This document shows, piece after piece, positions 28,748 through 38,009 of a DNA stretch of 64,000 nucleotides. The notes under the pieces are model-generated. The model saw only the letters and a program-made list of their open reading frames with translations. It did not search any database and was not told the origin of the DNA. The stretch is from contig NZ_PYFT01000001.1 in assembly GCF_003023845.1 (NCBI RefSeq), positions 5,270,001-5,334,000 on the forward strand. The letters are read 5' to 3'. The translations under genes and the position numbers were made by a program. The DNA comes from Adhaeribacter arboris (GTDB lineage: Bacteria > Bacteroidota > Bacteroidia > Cytophagales > Hymenobacteraceae). Position 1 is the first letter of the stretch. Each line of letters opens with the position of its first letter.

Positions 28748-29782
28748 ATGAAAAATATATGCTTATTAGGTAAGGGTAACGGCTGGATATTGGCGGCCCT
28801 GTTTATCCTGGTAGGTCTTTTTGCTGCACCCGCCACTGCCCAAAAAATCAAGAACGATAAACTCCGGACAACTTACTACAAAACTCCCCTGCTAGCGCTC
28901 ACGCCCAAGTATAGTTCTTACTCCATTGAATATGATTGCGGTGATAGGATAGTACTGGCCGGCGAGTGGCCTCAGTTATCCAGCTTGGAATTTAAGAAAG
29001 CCGACGGTGATTTAAACCTGAAAATGCGTGTAAAAAGTGTGTACAGTGCCGATAAAGTGCTAAAGCTAGATCAAAGTGATGGCAAACAAAGAGGCTACTA
29101 CAATGTGACCTATAAAGCCGATTACGGGTACGATTTAGTAGACAAAGCCAGTGGCAATGTCATTGCTTCTTACAAAAGAGCGGGTGGCGTATTTAGCACG
29201 CCGTCTTTTGATTCCAAAACGGAAATGAACATGTACATGAAAAATGCCTTGGAGTCTGACCTAATTAAATACCTGGTGGAGAAAGTAAATGACCGGGTAA
29301 GCTACGATTTGGTACCAAACAAATACGCCGTACGCTTAGTAGCCAATACCGTTGAAGGCACCGCCCCCGCTTACCAGGAAATATACAAAGCTTCCGCCAA
29401 TTTATGGCGGCTATTGCCAGTTCCCAACCCGATAAAGAAAAACTACAGTAAGCCGCCACCGTGTGGGAAAACCATTTGAAGAATGTAAAATGGGAAGATA
29501 AGAAAGCGAAATAAACAAGAAGGTAGGCATGGCCTTGCTCGAGAATCTCTGTGCCACTTACCTGCTCCTCGAAGATTACCTTAAACTAAATTTAGCGGCA
29601 GAGTTAGCCGACAGCAAAAACAAAGGACTCTTGGCCGATTTTTCTAATCTAACCTTTGATATTGGTGGCAAATATCCTGGCCCTTGTTCCTATATCAAAA
29701 CCACTATCAAAAAAGGCAGAATTGCCCGTGATTACGACCTAATTTTGGCGAGTTTGCAGAGGATTTAGTATCGAAGAAGTGA
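28748..29782 (+). pseudogene. Secreted hypothetical protein, multiply frameshifted
   Basis: The first frame (28748-29479) begins with a clear signal peptide (hydrophobic ILAALFILVGLFAA, cleavage after TAQ) and continues to residue 218. There coding shifts to another frame at about 29402 (reading MAAIASSQPDKEKLQ, then a TAA stop at 29449-29451). It continues AATVWENHLKNVKWEDKK, shifts again at about 29508 to a frame reading EINKKVGMALLENLCATYLL, and near 29742 shifts back to end in NFGEFAEDLVSKK at 29782. At least three indels and one nonsense codon are needed. The family is not recognised. The intact gene would encode about 340 residues. A sequence-quality problem is possible but less likely in view of several independent lesions. 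Confidence 0.75.
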
Positions 29783-29907
29783 GGAATATCCATATAACAT
29801 ATGAAGCAAGCAGAAAAAAAGAAGTATTAGATTGCTTGAAGCGAGGATCACTAGTAAAGCAAAAAAATAAATAATTCAAATCACTAATTAAAAGTAAAAA
29901 AATCAAA

Positions 29908-31062
29908 ATGGAAACAGAACAACCTAGAGATGAAGTAAATAAAGTAAATGAAACATTACAGACTACGACAGATACAGGAAATAATGAAAGTGAAATACTT
30001 GATGAACAAGTAAAGAACATTATCAATCCTATTACAACTACTAGAAAGGGTAAAGCTAAAAGTTCAAGGACAACAAAAAACAGCATTTACTTAGTAGTGG
30101 CATTGTTATTTATTGTTTTCATAGTTTTATACAATAATCAGGAATGGTTTATTACTAACAATGCTCTGCTAATACAATTTTATGGTTTATTGTGGGTTGC
30201 ATTTACTTTTTGGTTAATCAGATGGATATTTACCAATGACTTGTTAAATCCAAAAAGAGAGATGATAGCCCATGGAGAAGGAGATCCCCCACCTGATCTT
30301 GTAAGAAAAAGAGGATTCTTAGATTTCTTTGTTGGCGATGATGGACGTTATAGTATGGTTCGATTGCAAGTAGTAGCCTGGGCATATATAATTATTAGTT
30401 ATCAGGTTGCAGTTTTAATTGCACTTAAAATTAATTACAAAGCTGGTTTAATGGATTTTAAACCAGTGTTTACAGAAGAAGTTTTATGGTTATTAGGCTT
30501 AAGCCTTGCAAGTTATGTTTCTATCAAAGGGATAACAGCAGCAAAATCCGAGGGTAATTCAATTCAAAGAGCAACCCCTAAATTAGCTGATTTCATTACT
30601 GCAGATAATGGATTGGACTTTAGTAAATTTCAAATGTTTATTTGGACATTAATTGCCATAATTACCTTTTTAGCACAGGGTACCCCATTCATAGTTGCAG
30701 CAAGGAATTATAACGATAGGACTTTAATCAATAGGTTATTTGAAGTACCAGATAATAATAAGGATAAACCGCCAGTCCCTTTGCCATCCTTGCCTTGGTC
30801 TTTTGTTGTATTAATGGGGTTAAGCCAAGGTGCTTTTGTAGGAAAAAGGCTTGTTCCTACTTTTAAGATTAGTGAAGCTAAAGATAAGCGTAAACTTGAA
30901 ATTGAAGAATTAAAATTAGCTAGTCAGAATAAAATTAAACTTCTTGAAGAATCATTAATTTTAAAAAAAGATGACCCAGCAATAATTAAAGAACTATTTG
31001 AGAATAAAACTAAATTGAGTGATTTGGACCGTGAATTAAAAGAGCTTGAATCAATTACTTAA
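29908..31062 (+). CDS. Six-helix inner-membrane protein with internal duplication and C-terminal coiled coil
   Basis: 384 residues, family not recognised. The first 50 residues are polar. Hydrophobic segments lie at about 60-75, 85-108, 152-173, 191-210, 240-263 and 295-315, and residues 315-384 are highly charged and coiled-coil-like. Two halves look alike: YSMVRLQVVAWAYIIISYQV then LLGLSLASYVSIKG, and DFSKFQMFIWTLIAIITFLA then LMGLSQGAFVGKRL. Proteins with similar 'xxRxQxxxWT' plus 'LxGxSxxxYxxxK' halves exist as uncharacterised membrane proteins in many bacteria. Codon use is AT-rich (many AGA and ATA codons) compared with flanking regions. It begins a plus-strand set of unknown genes. Confidence 0.8.
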   Translation: METEQPRDEVNKVNETLQTTTDTGNNESEILDEQVKNIINPITTTRKGKAKSSRTTKNSIYLVVALLFIVFIVLYNNQEWFITNNALLIQFYGLLWVAFTFWLIRWIFTNDLLNPKREMIAHGEGDPPPDLVRKRGFLDFFVGDDGRYSMVRLQVVAWAYIIISYQVAVLIALKINYKAGLMDFKPVFTEEVLWLLGLSLASYVSIKGITAAKSEGNSIQRATPKLADFITADNGLDFSKFQMFIWTLIAIITFLAQGTPFIVAARNYNDRTLINRLFEVPDNNKDKPPVPLPSLPWSFVVLMGLSQGAFVGKRLVPTFKISEAKDKRKLEIEELKLASQNKIKLLEESLILKKDDPAIIKELFENKTKLSDLDRELKELESIT

Positions 31063-31172
31063 AATTTAGCTATTGTTTCTTCAAAAGGGTTCTAAATTTA
31101 AATAGTATAAAATATTAAAAGCAAAAAGAAATTAATATATAAACAAAAAATGTTTTTATAAAAAATATAATT

Positions 31173-31586
31173 ATGGCTGACGCAAAAATAATAAGTTCTT
31201 TTGTGAATTTCAAAACTAATGAAGGTCCCATTACTATTGAAGTAACAAGCGGATTCGCATCATTAGGGACATTTATACTTTCTTGTTCAAAAGTAGATGA
31301 TTTTGATTTCAAAGAGTTTGGAAAAGATCCCAAAAGAATCGATGATAGTATATTGGATATTTTCCAAGTTCCAATTGATCTGAAAGTAATTAGTAAATAT
31401 GAAGTTGCCATTTTAGGTAAATATGCACCTGCTCCAGGGCATGAGCAAATTAAAGTAAATTATAAGTTTATTCAAAACAATAAAGAATTAGTAATAACTC
31501 CTCCAGGTAGTAATATTATTGAAGAAAAATCCGATGAGCCGTTTAAAAGGTACACTAATTTTTTTAAGTTCGAAGAAAACGGATAA
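31173..31586 (+). CDS. Small soluble protein of unknown function
   Basis: 137 residues, no signal peptide and no membrane segment. The sequence begins MADAKIISSFVNFKTNEGPI and contains alternating hydrophobic residues suggesting beta strands. A recognisable motif or family is not apparent. It lies between the membrane protein at 29908 (111-bp gap) and the signal-peptide protein at 31607 (20-bp gap) on the same strand, with the same AT-rich codon use, so the three are probably one transcript. Confidence 0.7.
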   Translation: MADAKIISSFVNFKTNEGPITIEVTSGFASLGTFILSCSKVDDFDFKEFGKDPKRIDDSILDIFQVPIDLKVISKYEVAILGKYAPAPGHEQIKVNYKFIQNNKELVITPPGSNIIEEKSDEPFKRYTNFFKFEENG

Positions 31587-31606
31587 TAAATTTTTAAACA
31601 AAGAAC

Positions 31607-32665
31607 ATGAAAAAACTGTCATTATTTACTTTAATTATTATATCTGCCTTTACTTTAAGAGCTCAAGATAATTCAAAAAGTATCGCTGAAGCCACTAATT
31701 TTGCTGTGCCGTCATCACCTGCGTTTTTACTACTTGATGTTAATCCTACTAAAGTAAATAAACCAGGTTTTGCCCGTGATTTTAAATTTGATTGGGTGTT
31801 CCAAGGCGAAGGTTTAGCCCCAAATATTGCAATTGAGGCTCAACCTATTTGGCTATTATTTTACGATAAAACTAGTTTGAAGAATTATCAAGATCAGGAT
31901 TGGCTTCCTAGGACACTTTCTACATTGAGCGTTTCACTTGGAACTGTAGAGCAGGAAAATGTAAGCTCTTTAGCATTTGCTTTTAAAATAAATTTATACA
32001 GAGAGGCTGATCCTATAATGGACAATGCTTATATCAATAAAATAGCTCCTGTCTTTAGTGATAAAAATTTAGAATTAAGAATAGCATCTTTAGAAGCAAA
32101 AAAAGAACGAACAGGTGCATTAGACCAAAGTGAGCAGAGTGAGTATGGTTTATTGATTCTAAATAGAAACACCCTTGATGAAAAAGAAAGAGAAAGAATT
32201 AAGGAAGCACAAAAGCAATATATCAAAGATAATTGGAATGCCACATTGGTAGATATTGGTTATGGAAGGTCGTATAATTATAATAATGCTAATTTTAATA
32301 ATTTGGATTTTATAAGTAGTGGAAGTGGATTATGGATAAATGCGTGTAAAGGTTTTGGTAGAAGGACTCTCATCTCTGGATTATTAAAATATACCGATGT
32401 TGCTAGAAAAGAACAATATATGGGTGGTATAAATTTTCGGTATGGAAGCTCTAAGGTCAACTTCTTTGCAGAATGTGTTTACGAGAATATACCTGGAGAA
32501 GAAAGTAAAAGAGTGGATAGATATACATTAGCATACGGAGGTGACTATAGAATTCAACAGAATATTGCTCTACAATTTGGAGTTAGAACAGAATACAACA
32601 AAGATTTCAATTTAAATCAATTACGCCCTGTTGTGAATTTAAATTATATTTTAAATAAAGATTAA
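31607..32665 (+). CDS. Signal-peptide protein, possible outer-membrane barrel
   Basis: 352 residues. A typical signal peptide (MKKLSLFTLIIISAFTLRAQ, cleavage near residue 20) starts the protein. The C-terminal 130 residues have the alternating aromatic/Gly pattern of outer-membrane beta strands (for example GINFRYGSSKVNFFAEC, IALQFGVRTEYNKDFNL) and end in LNYILNKD. The middle (about 120-210) is charged and helical. It is 20 bp after the 137-residue gene. I do not recognise a family; an outer-membrane or periplasmic location is an inference from the pattern. Confidence 0.75.
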   Translation: MKKLSLFTLIIISAFTLRAQDNSKSIAEATNFAVPSSPAFLLLDVNPTKVNKPGFARDFKFDWVFQGEGLAPNIAIEAQPIWLLFYDKTSLKNYQDQDWLPRTLSTLSVSLGTVEQENVSSLAFAFKINLYREADPIMDNAYINKIAPVFSDKNLELRIASLEAKKERTGALDQSEQSEYGLLILNRNTLDEKERERIKEAQKQYIKDNWNATLVDIGYGRSYNYNNANFNNLDFISSGSGLWINACKGFGRRTLISGLLKYTDVARKEQYMGGINFRYGSSKVNFFAECVYENIPGEESKRVDRYTLAYGGDYRIQQNIALQFGVRTEYNKDFNLNQLRPVVNLNYILNKD

Positions 32666-32876
32666 CAAACAGTTTTAAGATAAATTTATTTCAGATTTCA
32701 ACTTACTGAAAGTAGGTTTAACTTTTTAAAGGTTTTGAAAAACCAAAAAATAATCACTGATTACTGCTCTATACTGAATTTAATGTATTCCAAAGCGGCT
32801 GAGTTTTTCCAATAATTATACAGTTAAATAACTCTTGAAATTCTATGTGAGTTATTTACCTTTTTTCTGTAAACAA

Positions 32877-33782
32877 ATGTCTCAATTTCAAATTGACCAC
32901 TTAATTTTGGATTTTTTGTGCCGGCGGAACAGGTTTTCTTTACCTCCTGAAGAAATGATTTTCTTAGGAGTACGAGGAGCCATGCCGGTAAATCCAGACC
33001 AACCTGCTTTTGCTGGTTCACACCAATTAATTTTGACTTCTATCGACCATCAGCATCCTCGGTGCACTTTGGTGCAATGGTTGCCATCCCAGCAAAAGCT
33101 GGCTGTTTATCCGGGTAGTACCGTTCCTCACCAAAGATATATCCGGCAGGCCAGAGCCGATGGTGGAGCAGGTGCCAACCAATTGGTAACCGGGTATTAC
33201 AAAGACTACCGCAAAGGAGACCATAACCTAGATTCGCCTACCCGGCATCGTGCCTTCCGGCAGATGGAGGCCCGGTACGTACAGCGAACCATTGATGATT
33301 TGGTTTATAAAACGGATGACCGGATGGAATTTAATAACCCTTTTGATAACCTCCATGCCGCTTGGTGCATGGGTGTAAACCACCCCGATTTTGCTAGCGC
33401 CGGATGCCAGGTGGTGGTAGGCTATCCGCACTGCGTAAAGCGAGGTGCATTGCCCGACAGTGGTCCGTGGGCTAGTTTTGTAGATAATGCTTATAAATTA
33501 GCTCAGGACCGGTTCCCCTATGTACTGCTTACCGGTCAGGATTATTTCCGGGCTGCTGCCGGCAATCTAGATGTCTCGGATTATCGGTTGCGGTTTGGTT
33601 CGGTTGGCAATGAGGTTAGAGAATTGCAAATGCGCCTGAAAAACAAACGTTTTTATGAAGGTATTATTGATGACCAATTCGGTCCGCGTACCATGAGTGC
33701 CGTATTTACTTTTCAGCGTGCTTCATTTGGTGCCGATGCGGCTGATGGTATTGTAGAACCAGTTACTTTAAGTGCTTTATAA
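32877..33782 (+). CDS. Peptidoglycan-binding protein with possible L,D-transpeptidase-like fold
   Basis: 301 residues from ATG 32877. An upstream TTG at 32835 is less likely. The last 65 residues are a PG_binding_1 domain (LRFGSVGNEVRELQMRLK then DDQFGPRTMSAVFTFQ). The central region contains NPFDNLHAAWCMGVNHPDF followed by ASAGCQVVVGYPHC. The histidine then S-x-G-C spacing is reminiscent of YkuD-type transpeptidase sites, but the rest is not clearly similar. No signal peptide is visible. It is 211 bp after the barrel-like gene. Codon use is less AT-rich than the neighbours, so it may have a different origin. Confidence 0.7.
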   Translation: MSQFQIDHLILDFLCRRNRFSLPPEEMIFLGVRGAMPVNPDQPAFAGSHQLILTSIDHQHPRCTLVQWLPSQQKLAVYPGSTVPHQRYIRQARADGGAGANQLVTGYYKDYRKGDHNLDSPTRHRAFRQMEARYVQRTIDDLVYKTDDRMEFNNPFDNLHAAWCMGVNHPDFASAGCQVVVGYPHCVKRGALPDSGPWASFVDNAYKLAQDRFPYVLLTGQDYFRAAAGNLDVSDYRLRFGSVGNEVRELQMRLKNKRFYEGIIDDQFGPRTMSAVFTFQRASFGADAADGIVEPVTLSAL

Positions 33783-33783
33783 A

Positions 33784-34266
33784 AGTAAGCTGATTGTTAA
33801 AAATACGAATGACAATAAATTGGATCAATTAATTAAAGCTTTTGACACTTCTAAAATTAAGGACAAGATTGATAAATATTACATCATTATAATTATTAAA
33901 TAAATATAAGTATCTCAGTCTAAGTCTTTAAAGTTAATTCCTGCTGAATTTAATCACTATTTTGGTATAAGAGAAAACAATTTTGATAATAAGTTCGAAT
34001 TTTTGATACTATTTTCAAAAATTTATAGGCAAAACCTACAGATTTATGTGGTAAGTATCCTTACTATTTATCAATTAATAAGGGTTAGTTATACATTTTG
34101 ATCTAGTGAAGTTTACGATAATTTTGTGAAATTGATAATCAATCAAGATAGAAGCACTAGGACCATTGAAACTCAAAAATTTGCAGGTATTTTAGGTGTA
34201 AGAGATTCTACGAAAGTTTCTGTTAGAAATACTGATTCAAAAAATACTTTAGAAAAAAATAAATAG
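33784..34266 (+). pseudogene. Decayed gene in one frame with three stops
   Basis: One frame is open in pieces: KNTNDNKLDQLIKAFDTSK then KIDKYYIIIIIK, two TAA stops near 33900-33910, then QSKSLKLIPAEFNHYFGI onward, a TGA near 34099, then SSEVYDNFVKLIINQDRST to a stop at 34266. The composition is that of coding sequence. The start resembles SMEK-type domains (TNDNKLDQLIKAF, IKDKIDKYY), but this is a weak similarity. The stops and short length make it a remnant. It belongs to the AT-rich island. Confidence 0.5.
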
Positions 34267-34389
34267 AACAGGAAGGACTCCAACAAAGGCCGCCTTCTTC
34301 AGGGTTGAACAGAAAAATAGAATCTGAATAGTTTTATTCCCATTTTAATAAGACTACAATAAAGCCTTCTGAATAAATAATGATGTATC

Positions 34390-35304
34390 ATGGATTTAGG
34401 GTTAAAAGATATTGGATTTACATTTATTGTGGGAGCTATAACAATTTTGGGCTTTGAACTTATTCTTTTTTATTTTCTTAATACAAACATTACTGGTTTT
34501 TTTTCTGGTAAAATCGGCTTAGGTGTTGCACCAAAAAAGTCTAAACTTAATGCTAATACTACAGGATCAAATAATCAAATGGAAAGTATAATTGGAACGA
34601 GCGGGTTTCTTTTATTAAGTTTTACAATAGGAATAATAGTTGAAGATGCATCATATAAATTTATGGATCCTGATAAAATCCCGATTTTTGAAGAATGGTT
34701 GTCAAATATCTATCCTCAGAGAAAAAAAATGGATGTAGCTAGTGTTCATGTGTTAATGAATGATTGTGATAAACTGATACCTAATTCATTAGGAAAGGAT
34801 TTAGCAAGAGTAAATGCATTTACTAAAGGGCTATATCATCCAGATTCATATAAAAGAGATACTATCAATCAAATAGAACAATGGTTTGTCAACTCCAATC
34901 CGGAAAGTTCACCTATAAGGATGTGGCCTAAGTTTAACAAGTCAGTAGAAGGAGCAATTAAGGGGTTGTATTACGTTGCTAAAAATACTGTTTTCTTAAA
35001 AGAAAATTATTACGATGAGTTAAAAAGAATCCAAAACAGAATCGATCTATCAAGATCATTATTAATTTTATCAGTAATTTACTTTTTTATATCTCTGCCT
35101 TTTGCAATTATAGCTTTATTTTATAAAGGATCAAATAGAATACCCCTTAGAAGTTATTTAATTGTATATATAACTTTTTTATCAGCTTGGTATTTCTCTA
35201 ACTTAGCTTATAGAAGAGAGTCAGAAGAATTTAACAAAAGAGTATTTGGCTATTTTTCAACTATGTTATTAAATGAAAGACTATTTAAAAGTGAAGGTAA
35301 ATAA
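34390..35304 (+). CDS. Four-helix membrane protein of unknown function
   Basis: 304 residues. Hydrophobic segments are near residues 10-31, 68-87, 222-245 and 254-275, so the 130-residue stretch between helices 2 and 3 forms one loop. Charged residues are abundant (RINQIEQWFVN, FKLKEN-like helices). No known family is recognised. The gene is AT-rich. Its neighbours are two gene remnants and a single-pass membrane protein, so it may belong to an abandoned accessory or defence locus. Confidence 0.7.
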   Translation: MDLGLKDIGFTFIVGAITILGFELILFYFLNTNITGFFSGKIGLGVAPKKSKLNANTTGSNNQMESIIGTSGFLLLSFTIGIIVEDASYKFMDPDKIPIFEEWLSNIYPQRKKMDVASVHVLMNDCDKLIPNSLGKDLARVNAFTKGLYHPDSYKRDTINQIEQWFVNSNPESSPIRMWPKFNKSVEGAIKGLYYVAKNTVFLKENYYDELKRIQNRIDLSRSLLILSVIYFFISLPFAIIALFYKGSNRIPLRSYLIVYITFLSAWYFSNLAYRRESEEFNKRVFGYFSTMLLNERLFKSEGK

Positions 35305-35385
35305 TTTATTTTAAGAAGAATATAGCACAAGCAGTTCATACAACTTAAAAGTAGTTAATTCATAGTACAATAATATAAAGCCATT

Positions 35386-35761
35386 ATGGATGGAAAAATA
35401 TACCTCCAGAAATATTGTACTCTCTTAAGTTTTATGATAGAACAGCTTTCTAGCTTAGAGTATTACTAATCATTTTAGGTCTGTTAGCTATTATATCATC
35501 AACCTTTGTAACTGCTCTCCTGGATAAGGGTTATGTTAGCAATTTTGTAATTCAGATCTTATCCTTTGTTTTTGCTATCACAATCGCAATCATTTCAGCT
35601 TTCGGGATAAGTACCAAAGGTATTAATGCAAGACGAGCATATAGGGTATTACTAAATGCTATACTGTTATACAAATCAGATAAATTAGATATTGAAGGTT
35701 TAATCAAGATGCATTTCCAAGCAGAGGAAATTTTAGGTTCAGTAGATTTTACTTCTAAATG
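35386..35761 (+). pseudogene. Frameshifted small membrane protein remnant
   Basis: A coding-like frame reads NIPPEILYSLKFYDRTAF, meets a TAG, then continues with LLIILGLLAIISSTFVTALL, NFVIQILSFVFAITIAIISA (two hydrophobic segments) and ends EEILGSVDFTSK at 35761. A start ATG at 35386 is in another frame, so at least one frameshift plus one stop have occurred. Two transmembrane segments followed by a short tail resemble small cytoplasm-facing membrane proteins such as SLATT-type, which is only a guess. Confidence 0.55.
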
Positions 35762-35780
35762 AAATTGATCAATACTTTTT

Positions 35781-36317
35781 ATGGATGATAATACGAAGAA
35801 CATACTTGAAGTGGCTTTTCAAGGTATTCAAGCGACTGTATTAATTGCAAGTGCGTTTTGGGCTTATTTTCGTTTTCGGCAAGAAACGCCTTTACACCCA
35901 CGAATTGAATTTGACGTTAAATGCGTTCTTTATGGACCTCACCTTAATAATTATCTAGCTACTTTTACAATTACAGCTAACAATAAAGGTAATGTTGAGC
36001 ACAGATTTAGTGAAATTCGGTTAAAGGTGCTAGGAATAAAAAATAATGAACCTTTAACCGAACATATAGAATTTACCCCTTTAATTAATTTTCCAGATAA
36101 AATAATTAGAGGAGTAAATATAGTACCATCTAGTTTCGGATATTTTTTTGTGAGACCTAGCGTAAATCAAACTTTTAATTATGCAATTAAAATTCCGGAA
36201 CATTATCGTTTTATACTTGTTAGAGCTACTTTTAAATACCAGCAAAATGGCGATCTTCATACGGCTGAAAGAGTATTCGAAGTGAAAGCAGAAACAAACC
36301 AACACATTCAATTATAA
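35781..36317 (+). CDS. Single-pass membrane protein with beta-rich domain
   Basis: 178 residues. One hydrophobic segment near residues 12-28 (FQGIQATVLIASAFWAYF) precedes a domain of alternating hydrophobic residues that looks like a beta sandwich (about 40-170). No family is recognised. It starts 20 bp after the end of the frameshifted remnant, whose downstream neighbour it probably was in the original operon. Confidence 0.7.
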   Translation: MDDNTKNILEVAFQGIQATVLIASAFWAYFRFRQETPLHPRIEFDVKCVLYGPHLNNYLATFTITANNKGNVEHRFSEIRLKVLGIKNNEPLTEHIEFTPLINFPDKIIRGVNIVPSSFGYFFVRPSVNQTFNYAIKIPEHYRFILVRATFKYQQNGDLHTAERVFEVKAETNQHIQL

Positions 36318-36407
36318 TTTTAAAGTGTCACTATATTTAATTTAGGTTTTAATGGCTTTTAAAATAATTAAAGCCTGAAACGTTATTGTTAGTTGGTTAT
36401 AACTCAC

Positions 36408-36800
36408 ATGCTGTTAAATATGAAAGTTGAAATAGTAGATAAAGATGTTCGGTTTTATAACTATATAGTGGATGTGCTAGCTATCATATTTTTAACTTTA
36501 TTCTTATCAGTATTCGCTAATTATTTTTTATATATCTACTCTACCCTTATCTTTCTTTGATTTTAGGTAGTCTACTTTGTATATTATTTTACCATGGAAT
36601 ACAGTTGCCACAAAACTTTAGGTAAAATGGTGACCAAAACAGTCGTTGTCCATAAGAGTGGAAGAGAACCTTCCTTAGGTAATTATATTGTTAGAACTTT
36701 TTTTAGAATTGCCACATTAGACGTTATTTCCTTTTTACTAGGAACTAAGATTGGCATGCATGATATGCTTTCTAATACGAGGGTAGTTAAAATTCAATAG
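36408..36800 (+). pseudogene. RDD family membrane protein, frameshifted
   Basis: The first frame (ATG 36408) reads VDKDVRFYNYIVDVLAIIFL, then ends at TGA near 36558. The second frame, from about 36567, contains EYSCHKTLGKMVTKTVVV and SNTRVVKIQ and runs to 36800. Together they match RDD proteins, which have an N-terminal RF-Y-D helix and the pattern EYxxxKTLGKxxTKxxVV. A frameshift and small deletion separate them, removing part of helix 2. RDD proteins are small membrane proteins of unclear function, some linked to ion transport. Confidence 0.75.
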
Positions 36801-36937
36801 TAAGAAGTTTTAAGCATTTATTTGTTTATAAAATTTCCAAACGGGAGTTATACCTTTTACTAAAGGTACAATTGTCGAAAGGTTCTTGGAGCAATTAAGA
36901 AGTAAACATGTAAATTCAAGGCTCGTATTTATTAAAC

Positions 36938-36980
36938 TCTTATTTTGTATTTGTCAGCCACTGACAAATACAAAACAAGA
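36938..36980. terminator. Strong bidirectional hairpin
   Basis: 20-bp stem (one mismatch) with a 3-nt loop CCA: TTTTGTATTTGTCAG and its inverse CTGACAAATACAAAA, plus a further TCTT/AAGA. It lies between the RDD remnant and the end of the minus-strand gene at 36996, which converge. It can end transcription from both sides. Confidence 0.8.
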
Positions 36981-36995
36981 ATGGCAGAATTACCT

Positions 36996-37910
36996 CTACA
37001 TACCCGTCAGAGTAGCCGAAACAACTTCTCCGTCCACTAGTAAGGCGCTGATGTAGCCCAGCGAAGATTCAATGCGGACGTCGGTGCCAATGGCAGCGGC
37101 AGGTTGCGCATAACATTTGCCGTTGGCTATTTCTTTGGCTAAAGTTTGGGCAGGGCTATCTAGTACACTTTCTTTCCGGATAACAGGGGCATATTCGTGG
37201 CCGGAAATTACTTGGGGCAATACTTTCTCAAAGGCCGAAGTATTCGCAATCAGGTCTACGGATGGTTCGCCGTTTACCTGTAAAAGTACGCCCTCGGCGG
37301 GGGGAAGAGGCAGACCGGAAGGAAATACCCGGTTTTTGCTTTGGTTGCGGTGATACATGTCCTCAAAATCGCTGGAAGAATTATGCAAGCCGCTGGAACT
37401 GGAATACGCTTTTATTTCGGACCAAACCCTACTTTGGCTCCCAAATGAACTTTTACAATACATTATTTCTTCCCGCATGGCTTTGCGCAAATTAATGGGG
37501 GAATGATGCGCCGATTTTTCAAACGTGGACGAAGTTCGGCGCCAACGACCTTGTTCGATGCAGCTGGCCGGAATAATGTGCCTGGATAAAGGCGGAATTA
37601 ATTGGGTAGCATTAATTACCCGGTTTTGCTTGCCACCTTTTAATAGGGTGCCTTCGTAGATTAGTAAATAGCTGTTGCTTAAATTAGAAATAGTTAGTTC
37701 TTGTACCGAGCCCGACTCATCTATCTCGGATACTTCTACCAGCTTTTTTTCCAAGGCTTCGGAAAATTCAATAACGGGCTTAGAAAAAGTTTGGGGCGTA
37801 TGAATGGTAAATACCTGAATCTTGGCGACATCCGCCGAATAGTCAAAAGGTTTGAAGTCACAAGCCAATATATAATCGGCCAACTGGGTTTTATAAGCAG
37901 TAGTTTCCAT
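36996..37910 (-). CDS. DUF6569 / ARPP-1 domain protein
   Basis: 304 residues. The core pattern LLIYEGTLLKGGKQNRVINA followed by the HIIPASCIEQGRWRR segment near residues 112-126 is the signature of the ARG-and-rhodanese-phosphatase-associated domain (ARPP-1, now DUF6569). This family occurs near signalling and antiphage-like genes, and its biochemical role is unknown. The gene is monocistronic, ends at a strong hairpin, and has ordinary codon use. No signal or membrane segment is seen. Confidence 0.8.
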   Translation of the reverse strand: METTAYKTQLADYILACDFKPFDYSADVAKIQVFTIHTPQTFSKPVIEFSEALEKKLVEVSEIDESGSVQELTISNLSNSYLLIYEGTLLKGGKQNRVINATQLIPPLSRHIIPASCIEQGRWRRTSSTFEKSAHHSPINLRKAMREEIMYCKSSFGSQSRVWSEIKAYSSSSGLHNSSSDFEDMYHRNQSKNRVFPSGLPLPPAEGVLLQVNGEPSVDLIANTSAFEKVLPQVISGHEYAPVIRKESVLDSPAQTLAKEIANGKCYAQPAAAIGTDVRIESSLGYISALLVDGEVVSATLTGM

Positions 37911-38009
37911 AGGTTTTTTTTTGATTGATTACCTAAACTGCTTAAAGGTTACAGGGGCATCCTACATTTTTTTTGTTAAGAGATTAAAGAGTTACCCCAT
38001 TTATTAAAT

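Noticed and set aside
29783-29907. Frame reading SIEEVRNIHITYEASRKK
   Set aside because: Short, no start, and overlaps the end of the frameshifted secreted gene in a different frame; probably chance.
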